Source: a virus. Taken from it: 64,000 nucleotides of DNA. Below, one piece after another: positions 37,430 to 45,103 of this stretch (within the stretch, counting starts at the first letter, position 1; each line of letters opens with the position of its first letter). Both the position numbers and the translations under genes were made by a program. The stretch is from the IMG/VR virus record IMGVR_UViG_3300044908_000045, positions 58,239 to 122,238 of that record. One strand, written 5' to 3'. Below the pieces are notes generated by a model, which saw only the letters and a program-made list of their open reading frames with translations, was not told where the DNA came from and did not search any database.

Positions 37430-37503
37430 TGCCGCTGGCACGCGTTTTAGTATGGCTCGGCATCCCGACCGCTGCGTGGTTTCTGATCGTGTGGCTGGGT
37501 TAG
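37426..37503 (+). CDS. 25-residue membrane peptide
   Basis: MMPLARVLVWLGIPTAAWFL then IVWLG: one membrane helix. Its ATG overlaps the previous stop and its stop meets the converging gene. Supported only by position and hydrophobicity. Confidence 0.35.
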   Translation: MMPLARVLVWLGIPTAAWFLIVWLG

Positions 37504-37712
37504 TCTGTCCCAGTCTGCGCGGTAAGCGCGGTGCTCAAACTTTGGTTGATCGCGAGTTGTGCCGCAGCGGGTGGTCCGGCGACGGTCCAGTATTGACCGC
37601 TCTGCATCCGAATGGTGGTGTTGCTGGGACCGTTTGGCCCGACCGATTCGACATGCTCGCCGGAGATGTACTCGATTGTCAGGCTATTCGCCAAGGTGAA
37701 CGGAATCAGCAT
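37500..37712 (-). CDS. Small hypothetical protein
   Basis: 70 residues from the ATG at 37712. MLIPFTLANSLTIEYISGEH, then GPNGPSNTTIRMQSGQYWTV and an Ala/Gln helix. Compact beta-rich unit, possibly a structural accessory. Function unknown. Confidence 0.5.
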   Translation of the reverse strand: MLIPFTLANSLTIEYISGEHVESVGPNGPSNTTIRMQSGQYWTVAGPPAAAQLAINQSLSTALTAQTGTD

Positions 37713-37713
37713 T

Positions 37714-38073
37714 TTATCGCCAGAACGGCCCGCGCAACGGCGACGGGTCTTCGGCTGGCTCTCGGTTGACCGGGGTTTCAAGCCGTTCCTTCATCACCGC
37801 CAACTCGGCGAGCGCTTGGTCACGCTCATCCAGAGCTGTGTCGCGCTCGATCGTCATCGCCTGTAGCGCACGCCGATGTTCTTCGGTTGCCGCGAGAGCG
37901 GCGAGGAATTTGCTCTCCATCCGCTTCCGAGCCTCGTCGGCTTCGGTGGCTGTGCCGGTCGCGTAATTACCACCGTAGAGCGAGTTGATGGTCAGCGGCA
38001 GAGGCTGATAGAGCAGATTCTGCGTCTGCATCCACGCCTGCTGCATGGCTTGGTTGAAGTTTTGGTCAGCCAT
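37714..38073 (-). CDS. Small coiled-coil protein
   Basis: 119 residues from the ATG at 38073. MADQNFNQAMQQAWMQTQNL, then a coiled-coil helix (MTIERDTALDERDQALAELA). Divergent from the PEP-CTERM gene across the 38151-38186 promoter/operator. Function unknown. Confidence 0.5.
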   Translation of the reverse strand: MADQNFNQAMQQAWMQTQNLLYQPLPLTINSLYGGNYATGTATEADEARKRMESKFLAALAATEEHRRALQAMTIERDTALDERDQALAELAVMKERLETPVNREPAEDPSPLRGPFWR

Positions 38074-38150
38074 CGCGATCACTCCCGTTATCCCTTCGAG
38101 CAGACAATACCCGATCGCCCGATCTCGGCGCAATCCCCGCGTTGACCCTC

Positions 38151-38186
38151 TTGACAGACGCCCGAGATAGCGTTAATGTCCCCAAC
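38151..38186 (+). promoter_or_regulatory. Strong promoter with operator dyad
   Basis: TTGACA (38151-38156), 17 bases, TAATGT (38174-38179). The dyad GTTAATGTCCCCAAC (38172-38186) covers the -10. GAGAGAGGG and an ATG follow within 20 bases. The consensus -35 means strong expression once the repressor is absent, or during lysogeny if the site is weak. Confidence 0.65.
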
Positions 38187-38205
38187 TCATCAGAGAGAGG
38201 GACAG

Positions 38206-38844
38206 ATGCGTAGCTTACTTCTGGCTGCCACGGCGGTCATGGCGTTAACCATCACGGCGGCGCAAGCCGATCAGATCACGGGCGGGGCTGGCGGAGACTG
38301 GGCGACGACAGGGTCGGGAGGCGGAGCGCTCAGCATGAGCACGGGCGGTTGGTCGGCAACGGCGTTCGATCCAGCCGACGATTTGGGGAATGCGGTTTTT
38401 GGTGCCTCATCCCTCACGACCAATGTGCAGTCGGCCGGTGTATTTTCTGTGAAGACCGGGGGTGTGCAGTCGTTCTCATTCACCAGCGGCGCGAACACGC
38501 TGGATGGCACCCTCCACTTGGCGGACGTTGTTGACAATTCGTTGAATCCTCATGTTGACGGGACGCTCGACATCACCGCGGTGACGGGAGACCTTCTGTC
38601 CACATTTACGGTCGGCGGCACGGCGTCGTTCGACGCGATCATGGAAGATGTGACGACGCGGCTGGATGCCTTGTCGCTCACCAAAAATGAGGAGAATATT
38701 TTTACCAGTAGCTTTGAGATCGTACCAAACAATGTCCCCGAGCCGGCTTCGGCCTTGCTGCTCGGCGTCGGCCTGCTCGGTATCGGTTGGATAAGGCGCC
38801 GGCGCGCACCTGCCGCCATGCGGGCAGGCGTCGGCGGCGTCTGA
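38206..38844 (+). CDS. PEP-CTERM sorted exported protein
   Basis: 212 residues from the ATG at 38206. A Sec signal peptide (MRSLLLAATAVMALTITAAQ, cleavage near AQA-D) precedes a Ser/Thr/Gly-rich beta domain. The end is a textbook PEP-CTERM signal: NVPEPASALLLGVGLLGIGW then IRRRR. In bacteria an exosortase (EpsH/XrtA type) recognises this tripartite end and handles the protein during exopolysaccharide export. A phage copy implies a host with an exosortase. It has its own promoter/operator and a terminator, so it is an autonomous moron-like unit. Confidence 0.85.
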   Translation: MRSLLLAATAVMALTITAAQADQITGGAGGDWATTGSGGGALSMSTGGWSATAFDPADDLGNAVFGASSLTTNVQSAGVFSVKTGGVQSFSFTSGANTLDGTLHLADVVDNSLNPHVDGTLDITAVTGDLLSTFTVGGTASFDAIMEDVTTRLDALSLTKNEENIFTSSFEIVPNNVPEPASALLLGVGLLGIGWIRRRRAPAAMRAGVGGV

Positions 38845-38920
38845 TTAACCAGCTCTGCCGCCTTTAGCGTTTCAGGCGGCGAGACGCGGAGCCGGTGGAC
38901 TCCGTGGTCCTCCCAAACTT

Positions 38921-38944
38921 GACCCGGCTAGCCGGGTCTTTTTT
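38921..38944 (+). terminator. Rho-independent terminator after the PEP-CTERM gene
   Basis: GACCCGGCTAGCCGGGTC folds into a near-perfect GC-rich hairpin directly followed by six T residues. The clearest intrinsic terminator in the window. Confidence 0.9.
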
Positions 38945-38973
38945 GTGGGATTGCCGCGCTCTAAGGTGATGAT

Positions 38974-39435
38974 GTGCACCAAAGCCAACTGTTCCCCGGC
39001 GACAACAAATTTCACCGTGGGAATGGCGATGATGGAAAGCACTATTGGCTGACGCCGCCTGATCTCTATGCGGCGCTCGACGCAGAATTTCACTTCGATT
39101 TTGACCCCTGCCCCTATCCTTTGCCGCCTGGATTCGATGGCCTGCGTTGCGAATGGGGATCGCGGAATTACGTCAATCCTCCCTTCGGATCCATCATCCA
39201 CCACGGCAAGAAGAAAGGTCCGACCGCATGGGTGCGGAAGGCAATTGCAGAGCAAGCCAAAGGGCGTCTCTCGGTGTTGGTCTATCCCGTCGACAAATGG
39301 GTGCTCATGCTCTTGGCGGCGATCGGTACGGAAGTTCGCAATCTGGGCGACGTGCGCTGGCTCTCTACCGAGGACCGTAAACCCGGCAAAGGCACAGGTC
39401 GCCATATCGCGGCTTTCATCCTGACACCTAGATAG
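38974..39435 (+). CDS. Phage DNA N-6-adenine methyltransferase (Dam-like, DNMT type)
   Basis: 153 residues from a GTG. HYWLTPPDLYAALDAEFHFD, FDPCPYP and WGSRNYVNPPFGSII match the small phage N6A methyltransferase family, with NPPF as the catalytic tetrad. It transfers methyl from S-adenosylmethionine to adenine in DNA, usually for anti-restriction. Short for the family, so the target-recognition part is minimal. Confidence 0.8.
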   Translation: MHQSQLFPGDNKFHRGNGDDGKHYWLTPPDLYAALDAEFHFDFDPCPYPLPPGFDGLRCEWGSRNYVNPPFGSIIHHGKKKGPTAWVRKAIAEQAKGRLSVLVYPVDKWVLMLLAAIGTEVRNLGDVRWLSTEDRKPGKGTGRHIAAFILTPR

Positions 39436-39488
39436 CGGGGGCGTCATGGATGCGCATCGCCCTTTTTGCGCTCTCACCAAAATGGTGC

Positions 39489-39520
39489 TTGCCCGCCGTT
39501 CCGGTGTTGGTTATGCTAAC
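39489..39520 (+). promoter_or_regulatory. Promoter with operator dyad
   Basis: TTGCCC (39489-39494), 17 bases, TATGCT (39512-39517). GTTGGTTATGCTAAC (39506-39520) has one mismatch to the consensus dyad and differs by one base from the leftward-read 10108 site. Drives the MPFD gene cluster. Confidence 0.65.
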
Positions 39521-39547
39521 CCCATTCGACTCATCAAGGGGATGACA

Positions 39548-39910
39548 ATGCCATTCGATGACAACACGATCCTGTCCTATCGCGAGGAGACGCCGCTTGA
39601 CCGGCGGCGTCAACTGATCGCCGCCCTGCGGAACCTGCCAAAAGAATTCGAGTGGAACTTCGTTGTGGCCAGAAAGAAGGCCGAATGCGGCAGTCAGGGG
39701 TGCGCACTCGGGCTGGCCAGCATCCTGTGGCCCGACAAAGTTCATCCGGAATGGCCTAATTTTACCGCAGTCGGCAGTCAAATCGGGCTTTCGCGAAAAG
39801 CTACCTGCCATATCATGGGTCTTTATGGGCGCTTCGCTGGTTACCCTAGATACTCGGTTACCGCCGCGATGGTCGCCGATGCCCTGGAGGAGACGATCGA
39901 TGCCGTTTGA
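39548..39910 (+). CDS. Conserved phage protein, MPFD start
   Basis: 120 residues from the ATG at 39548. MPFDDNTILSYREETPLDRR, IAALRNLPKEFEWNF, CGSQGCALGLASILWPDKVH, VTAAMVADALEETI. This GCALGLA...LWP layout is common in small proteins of rhizobial phages. It shares only the MPFD start with the following DUF6197 genes. Confidence 0.6.
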   Translation: MPFDDNTILSYREETPLDRRRQLIAALRNLPKEFEWNFVVARKKAECGSQGCALGLASILWPDKVHPEWPNFTAVGSQIGLSRKATCHIMGLYGRFAGYPRYSVTAAMVADALEETIDAV

Positions 39911-40244
39911 TAATCTCCCGGTTGTTTCAAACCCGGTGCGCGACGTGATCGACCAAGCGATCGATCGCATCGAGACCGATGGGTGGTGCCAGGGATCTCT
40001 GGGTGTGCACCCAAAAAGCACCAGAGGGCTCAGCGTTTGCCTGCTCGGCGCGATCGGGATTTACCAAGTCAGGGGGTCGTACTTTGCGCCTACCCCAGAT
40101 GTCGAGGAAGCGAAGCGATTGCTCGCCGAGATGATTCCGCGGTGCGGAGACGAGCAGCACTCGCTCTTTATGTGGAATGACGATCCCCAGCGCACCCGCG
40201 ACGAAGTCATTGATTTGCTGAAACGAGTCCGCGACCTCGCGTAA
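39900..40244 (+). CDS. DUF6197 protein, MPFD paralogue
   Basis: 114 residues from the ATG at 39900. MPFDNLPVVSNPVRDVIDQA, then RIETDGWCQGSLG and GLSVCLLGAIGIYQV. The GWCQG and CLLGAI segments are the DUF6197 hallmark. Overlaps the previous gene by 11 bases. Confidence 0.65.
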   Translation: MPFDNLPVVSNPVRDVIDQAIDRIETDGWCQGSLGVHPKSTRGLSVCLLGAIGIYQVRGSYFAPTPDVEEAKRLLAEMIPRCGDEQHSLFMWNDDPQRTRDEVIDLLKRVRDLA

Positions 40245-40257
40245 CAAGGAGATTAGC

Positions 40258-40635
40258 ATGCCGTTTGACGGAACGACGAACCCAACCCTCGAAACCCTGA
40301 TCCGCGCAAGACAAATCCTCGCTGAGGATGGGTGGTGTCAGGGTGTCTTGTGGGACCATCGCGGTCGGGTATGTGCGATCGGAGCGCTGCTCAAAGGCGG
40401 CGGACTGCCATGGGAAGATGACCGTCGCTCGATCCTCCCTGCTCTCGGAGTCCTCATTGAGGCCAATCAACTCCCACCAGAGGATGATCCTCGTTTACCC
40501 ACTCCCGAAGCCCGATTGCAGATCAGCGTCGTTAGATGGAATAACGCCGCCGGTCGGACCAAAGAAGAAGTGCTCGATGCGTTCGACCGAGCCATCGAAA
40601 GCCTAATTCCGAGGAGTCATTGCGATGCCGTTTGA
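40258..40635 (+). CDS. DUF6197 protein, MPFDG paralogue
   Basis: 125 residues. MPFDGTTNPTLETLIRARQI, LAEDGWCQGVLWDHRGRVCA, IGALLKGGG. Includes a C-terminal RTKEEVLDAFDRAIES helix present in the 35119 and 40625 copies. Preceded by AAGGAGATTAGC. Confidence 0.65.
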   Translation: MPFDGTTNPTLETLIRARQILAEDGWCQGVLWDHRGRVCAIGALLKGGGLPWEDDRRSILPALGVLIEANQLPPEDDPRLPTPEARLQISVVRWNNAAGRTKEEVLDAFDRAIESLIPRSHCDAV

Positions 40636-40945
40636 CGGCGCTGAACTAAACGAGACCGCCGCCGCCCTCCTCCGCGCGCGGCAATATTTAGTGGAGCGCG
40701 GCTGGTGCAAGGGCGCATTTGGGGATGATGGGTCGCCTCGTTGTATGGTCGGCGCTATCCTGAGCGCGACTGGAGCGCGCGGATGTTTCGACCCTCTGAT
40801 CTTGGGAGCAATGCGGGCGCTGAAGCCTGTTATTGGCAGTTCCGGCACGGTCGTGGGATGGAATGACGCTCCTGACCGCACCGAGCAGGAAGTGCTCGAC
40901 GCCCTCGATCGAGCCGCCGCCATCGCGCATAGCGAGGCGCTGTGA
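40625..40945 (+). CDS. DUF6197 protein, MPFDG paralogue
   Basis: 106 residues. MPFDGAELNETAAALLRARQ, YLVERGWCKGAFGDDGSPRC, MVGAILSATG. Closest to the 35119 copy. Overlaps the previous gene by 11 bases. Function unknown. Confidence 0.65.
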   Translation: MPFDGAELNETAAALLRARQYLVERGWCKGAFGDDGSPRCMVGAILSATGARGCFDPLILGAMRALKPVIGSSGTVVGWNDAPDRTEQEVLDALDRAAAIAHSEAL

Positions 40946-41178
40946 GCGGCGAGATGGAGGAATTGTTTGTCTGGGTCGAGGACGGCTCAGACAACAAGGA
41001 GGGGACGATCGCCGCGATCATCCAAGGGTTTTCGGGTGGCCCGATACCCCTCCAGTCCCGCAGTCGCGCCATTGCGATGCAATTTCGCGAGTTCGCCGAA
41101 GCCCATCGCCAAGCGTTCGGCAACCCAGTACGCCTGCTGCGCTTCCGCCGCGACAGTGTGGTCGAGGAACTTCCCTAA
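40942..41178 (+). CDS. Hypothetical protein
   Basis: 78 residues from a GTG (GTGA overlap). MSGEMEELFVWVEDGSDNKE, GTIAAIIQGFSGGPIPLQSR and RAIAMQFREFAEAHRQAFGN: a single alpha/beta unit. A CCTAATATATA element overlaps its end. Function unknown. Confidence 0.55.
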   Translation: MSGEMEELFVWVEDGSDNKEGTIAAIIQGFSGGPIPLQSRSRAIAMQFREFAEAHRQAFGNPVRLLRFRRDSVVEELP

Positions 41179-41184
41179 TATATA
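41174..41184 (+). promoter_or_regulatory. CCTAATATATA element, copy 2
   Basis: Covers the stop codon of the preceding gene, ten bases before the next ATG. Identical to copies at 31574 and 41901. Followed by AAGGTGAACG, which can serve as ribosome site. Confidence 0.4.
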
Positions 41185-41193
41185 AGGTGAACG

Positions 41194-41898
41194 ATGGACC
41201 AGATGATCATCGCGACCCCGCCGCAGGAGGACGAGATTGTCCTGTCGCTGATCGAACAGAAGACCGTCACCCACGACACGGTGCGGATCAATGTTACGGT
41301 AGCCGCGCAACGCGACGCCGAGACCGACGAAACCGAACTGCGCCAGCGGATTCGGGCGGTATTGCGCAAATTTATTGAAGGCGAATGGCGGTTCACTGGG
41401 GTTCAGCGATTACAGGGGCAGACACGGTTCGAGATCGTCAATGTGCAGGCGGTGGTGCGAGCTTCCGAGAGTGAAAACCGGCAACTGGCCGAGCGCGCGA
41501 AGGCGGTGTCGCAGCAGGGTTTGGAATTGGTCAACCCGCAGGCGACATACGCTCTGCCGGTGGCGAAGGTACGCGAGATCAATCGCGACTTGCGGGTCGC
41601 GCTGGCGGCACAGGCTGCCGCCGAATGCGCGCTCTACAACAAGAACGTGCGACCGTCAGGGCTGTATCGCGTCGCCGTCATCGAATTTGCCGACACTTGG
41701 CGGCTCAATGCCCCAAGTGCGGATCTGGCAGCGCAGAAGATGCGGGCGTCTTCGGCATACGCTACCGCGAACAATGTCTACACGCCGAGCGGCGGCAGCG
41801 GAGCCGAGCCGGATGTCGAGGAGGGCGGGGCTGATCTCGGCGTCAGCGAGCGGTTCTGGGTCGCGGGTCAAGTCACCCTGCGCGCCAAGATCGCGTGA
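41194..41898 (+). CDS. Unknown protein with weak SIMPL (DUF541)-like layout
   Basis: 234 residues. VTHDTVRINVTVAAQRDAET, FEIVNVQAVVRASESENRQL and LVNPQATYALPVAKVREINR followed by ALAAQAAAECALYNKN resemble the strand-helix repeats of SIMPL-domain proteins, but no diagnostic motif is complete. It lacks a signal peptide, which those proteins usually have. Flanked by two CCTAATATATA elements, so it may be one late transcription unit. Confidence 0.45.
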   Translation: MDQMIIATPPQEDEIVLSLIEQKTVTHDTVRINVTVAAQRDAETDETELRQRIRAVLRKFIEGEWRFTGVQRLQGQTRFEIVNVQAVVRASESENRQLAERAKAVSQQGLELVNPQATYALPVAKVREINRDLRVALAAQAAAECALYNKNVRPSGLYRVAVIEFADTWRLNAPSADLAAQKMRASSAYATANNVYTPSGGSGAEPDVEEGGADLGVSERFWVAGQVTLRAKIA

Positions 41899-41900
41899 GC

Positions 41901-41911
41901 CCTAATATATA
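41901..41911 (+). promoter_or_regulatory. CCTAATATATA element, copy 3
   Basis: Lies 2 bases after the previous stop and 14 bases before the next ATG. Third identical copy; see 31574 and 41174. Confidence 0.4.
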
Positions 41912-41924
41912 ATGAGTCCCAGCC

Positions 41925-42557
41925 ATGCCGAAGAAGGGCGTTTCTCTCACCCCTGAGCATCTGGCAGCGATGGCTGAGGGACGCCGCCGTGCCGCTGCGG
42001 AGCGAGATGCGGTCGTGTCCCCGATCCGCCCGACGACCCGACCAGTTCCAGAAGAATCGGGGAACGCCGCGATGCTCACTGAACTCCGCGCGAGCCGCAC
42101 GCTCCTCGAAGCAATTCGCGCGCTCCTAGAAACGAGGTTGCCTAGTTGGGCGGCTACTGCGCCAAGTACAGTCGCACGCGACATGAACCGCGAGACCAGC
42201 AGACAGTTCGTTGCGGCAAAGCTCGACCGCGCCAAAGAGGCCGTTCGCCAATTCACCAACACCAAGGTCAGCGACGGCAATCAGTGGAACGACACAGGAT
42301 CACCCAGTGCGGTCCCAGCTGTCGAGCCCGATGGCGCAGAGGACGTATTCGATCTCGGCGATGAATTGACTGAACTCAATCGCGAGATCGCCGACGAATT
42401 GCCCCCACCGCCATCACTCGATGAGCAGTGGGTCAGCCGATTGGATAAGTTCAAGCGATTTGGGATGTGGCTGCCAGAGTGGTCGGGTCGCCCCGGTCAA
42501 GCAGATTGCGATGCGCCAGTCGAACTCCTGGAGGAATACGGCTTTGTCAAGCGATAG
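41925..42557 (+). CDS. Hypothetical protein upstream of TerL
   Basis: 210 residues. A Lys/Arg-rich start (MPKKGVSLTPEHLAAMAEGR) and a central helix (ARDMNRETSRQFVAAKLDRA, KEAVRQFTNTKV) precede an acidic Pro-rich part and a C-terminal WVSRLDKFKRFGMWLPEWSG. The position before TerL would suit a packaging accessory, but TerS is elsewhere and this protein has no HTH. Function unknown. Confidence 0.55.
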   Translation: MPKKGVSLTPEHLAAMAEGRRRAAAERDAVVSPIRPTTRPVPEESGNAAMLTELRASRTLLEAIRALLETRLPSWAATAPSTVARDMNRETSRQFVAAKLDRAKEAVRQFTNTKVSDGNQWNDTGSPSAVPAVEPDGAEDVFDLGDELTELNREIADELPPPPSLDEQWVSRLDKFKRFGMWLPEWSGRPGQADCDAPVELLEEYGFVKR

Positions 42558-42804
42558 GTTTGTCGTGGCTTGGCGATTCCCATGTGATGCCCGGCATCGG
42601 ACACTAGACCAAGCACTCGCCGCCGGTGCAATCGAACGCCAGCGCTGGCACGATCAGAACCCAGACCACAAACTCGGCGCATTGTGTGTTCAGCGCATCG
42701 GTGCCAATGATGAGTGGATCGTGTCGGCTTCCGTTCTTGGTACATCCGCACTAAATCTGGTGCGTGAAGAGCAAGGAACGACCTCTAGCGGGGAAGGGCA
42801 CTAG
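42544..42804 (+). CDS. Small hypothetical protein overlapping TerL start
   Basis: About 86 residues from a TTG at 42544, 9 bases after GGAGG (GTG at 42565 is an alternative). RTLDQALAAGAIERQRWHDQ and KLGALCVQRIGANDEWIVSA read naturally. Overlaps the GTG start of TerL by 41 bases. Function unknown. Confidence 0.5.
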   Translation: MSSDRFVVAWRFPCDARHRTLDQALAAGAIERQRWHDQNPDHKLGALCVQRIGANDEWIVSASVLGTSALNLVREEQGTTSSGEGH

Positions 42805-45061
42805 ACGCCAATCCCCCGTCCTGCGGCTAGGCGACGAGGCAATACCGCCCGAGTTACGCCATCTCCGCAATCACCCCGCCTTCGAACTCGCATACCGCTT
42901 CCCAAAGGAAGGACTAAAGCACTTCGAGCGACTGCGGTGTGAGCAGTCGCTATTGGCGTTTTTTGAGCGGGCGTGGCGAGAGATCGACCCGGCACCACTT
43001 AAGGTTAACTGGCACCATCAGTGCGTGTGTGCACACCTGGAGGCCGTAACTCGTGGCGAAATCCGCCGTCTCGTGGTGAACGTCCCGCCGCGCGCAACCA
43101 AAACGATCATAGTAAACGTATGCTGGCCAGCGTGGTGCTGGACACAACCAAAAATAGGTCCATTGTCGGGGCCGCAGACCAAGTTTATGTGTATTTCCTA
43201 TGGGCAAAGGCTCTCGACTGAAATTGCAACTCTTGCGCGGCGGCTGATCCTGTCCGATTGGTACCAAGGTCATTGGGGCGAGCGGGTTAAAATTCTCGAT
43301 GACCAAGGACGCATCGACAATTTCGGCACGACAGCGGGAGGGTTCCGTATCGCCACCTCGATGACCGGATCGACTCTTGGCCGAGGCGGCGATTGCGTTG
43401 TTGGCGATACTACAGTAATAGGCTATGCTGGACCGCAGCGCATAGATGAAACAAAGCTAGGCGATTATGTATTATCCTGCACGAAAGAAGGAATACCAGT
43501 CTACCGTCGAGTTATTGCTGTCGCTAGGCGCCCGCCGAGGGCCATCTGGCGGGTATGTACTCGATCTGGAAACGTGGTTGAGGCGACGGGAGAGCATATA
43601 TTCTACACTAGACGGGGTTCAGTCAGCGCAATGGCCCTTCGTCCTGGTGATGTTCTCTTGCGCGCACTGCGGCAAAATTTGCTGTATCCCGCACGCGGAG
43701 GAGCGTTCCAAGTCGAAGACGATATCGTTTCCGTGGTTGAGAAAACGGACAGAGAGGAACTCGTCTATGATATCCAAGTCGAAGAAACGGGCTGCTTTTT
43801 TGCAAATGGAATAAAAATCTCCAATTGTCGAATAATTGATGATCCCCAAAGCGTAGAAGATGCCAATAGTCAGGTAGAAACCGAAAATGTTACGCGGACC
43901 TATCGGGAATCGCTGCAAACCCGCGAGACCGACCCCTCGACCTCGGCTGAGGTGCTGATTATGCAGCGCCTCGGTCAGGATGACCTTTCAGGATACATCC
44001 TGCAAAAGGCTCGCGACGATGTTATTCACGTTTGCTTGCCAATGCGCCACATCCCCGAGGCGCACTGCACGACACCGTGGTACGACGATCCACGCACCGA
44101 ACGCGATGAATTGCTCTGGCCTGAGCAATTCCCCAAGGAAGTTGTTGACAACTATGAGTTTGAATTAGGGCCGTTTTCGTTCGCCGGTCAGTTTATGCAG
44201 CAGCCTGTCCCACGCGGGGGCGGGATTTTCAAAAACGAGTGGTTCGAAGCGTGGCCACCGCTTGACGAGATGGGCGAACCGCCGATCGGGGCGATCGTCA
44301 ATGGTCGGATCATCTACCCAGCGCTTGAGTATGTCGTAGCATGGCTCGACACCGCGCACACGATCAAAGAGGAGAACGACTTTTGCGCGATGCTGACTTT
44401 TGGCGTCTTCCGCGCCGAAGGGAAGGGGCGGATCGAACGCCAAACCGACGGTCAATATATCCGAGTGGCAGACGATCAGGGATATCCGAAGGTTCTGCTG
44501 CTGAATGCGTGGCTGAAACGGCTGACAATCCACGGACCCCCGGAAGAACTGCCGCCTGGGGTCGATCTTAAAACCTGGAATAGCCCTCAGTATCTGCTGG
44601 AGCGGCAGAAGAACTGGGGGCTCGTCGAGTGGGTCCATCACACTGCGAAAAGATACAAAGTTGACCATCTCGGCATCGAAACCCAGGCCGTAGGCCATCA
44701 GCTTGAGCAAGAACTGCACCGCCTGCACTCTGACGCAACGTGGAGCGTCGAACTCGTCCCGGCTCGGGGTGATAAGGTGGCGCGCGCCTACGCAGTGCAA
44801 GGGATTGTATCGTCAAGACAAGTATATCTCCCCACTTTTCCTGATGGAACCTACCCAAGCTGGGTAGATCCTTGCCTAGATCAGATTCTTATGTTCCCCA
44901 AGGGAAGATACGACGACGCAACTGACGCTTTTTGTGCTGCTCTAAAGCATCTCCGCGACATCGGCATCTTTGAACGGCGTGGCGAATACGAGATTGCCGA
45001 AGAGCAATCCAAGATTTGGATACCTGGACAGCAGCGACTCGAATTGCCCTACGATCTCTGA
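42764..45061 (+). CDS. terL: Terminase large subunit (TerL) containing a mini-intein
   Basis: 765 residues precursor from a GTG. The ATPase half has FFERAWREIDPAPLKVNWHH, the Walker-A-like VNVPPRATKTIIVNVCWPAW, SYGQRLSTEIATLARRL and the Walker B IIDDPQS. The nuclease half carries VAWLDTAHTIKEENDFCAML, LGIETQAVGHQLEQEL and a final DATDAFCAALKHL. A 144-residue intein separates GRGGD from CRIIDDP, directly before Walker B, so the ATPase cannot fold without splicing. After excision the protein is 621 residues. It packages DNA into the procapsid through the portal. Confidence 0.92.
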   Translation: MKSKERPLAGKGTRRQSPVLRLGDEAIPPELRHLRNHPAFELAYRFPKEGLKHFERLRCEQSLLAFFERAWREIDPAPLKVNWHHQCVCAHLEAVTRGEIRRLVVNVPPRATKTIIVNVCWPAWCWTQPKIGPLSGPQTKFMCISYGQRLSTEIATLARRLILSDWYQGHWGERVKILDDQGRIDNFGTTAGGFRIATSMTGSTLGRGGDCVVGDTTVIGYAGPQRIDETKLGDYVLSCTKEGIPVYRRVIAVARRPPRAIWRVCTRSGNVVEATGEHIFYTRRGSVSAMALRPGDVLLRALRQNLLYPARGGAFQVEDDIVSVVEKTDREELVYDIQVEETGCFFANGIKISNCRIIDDPQSVEDANSQVETENVTRTYRESLQTRETDPSTSAEVLIMQRLGQDDLSGYILQKARDDVIHVCLPMRHIPEAHCTTPWYDDPRTERDELLWPEQFPKEVVDNYEFELGPFSFAGQFMQQPVPRGGGIFKNEWFEAWPPLDEMGEPPIGAIVNGRIIYPALEYVVAWLDTAHTIKEENDFCAMLTFGVFRAEGKGRIERQTDGQYIRVADDQGYPKVLLLNAWLKRLTIHGPPEELPPGVDLKTWNSPQYLLERQKNWGLVEWVHHTAKRYKVDHLGIETQAVGHQLEQELHRLHSDATWSVELVPARGDKVARAYAVQGIVSSRQVYLPTFPDGTYPSWVDPCLDQILMFPKGRYDDATDAFCAALKHLRDIGIFERRGEYEIAEEQSKIWIPGQQRLELPYDL
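43394..43825 (+). mobile_element. Mini-intein in TerL
   Basis: Residues 211-354 of the precursor. Block A CVVGDTTVIGYAG begins with Cys1; block B GNVVEATGEHIFYT has the TxxH; block F/G EELVYDIQVEETGCFF then ANGIKISN ends in Asn, followed by Cys+1. The penultimate residue is Ser instead of His. No endonuclease domain is present. The DNA is visibly more A+T-rich than the flanking extein. Confidence 0.9.
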
Positions 45062-45103
45062 TAAAGGGCTTGACGCCCCGCGATTTGTGGGCTTCAATTG
45101 CGC

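Noticed and set aside
41925-42557. Second terminase small subunit next to TerL
   Set aside because: No HTH or TerS-like pattern is visible, and a convincing TerS exists at 31684.
44165-44800. Minus-strand frames opposite TerL, portal and other large genes
   Set aside because: These long frames follow the codon structure of the real genes in GC-rich DNA and show no recognisable motif or ribosome site.
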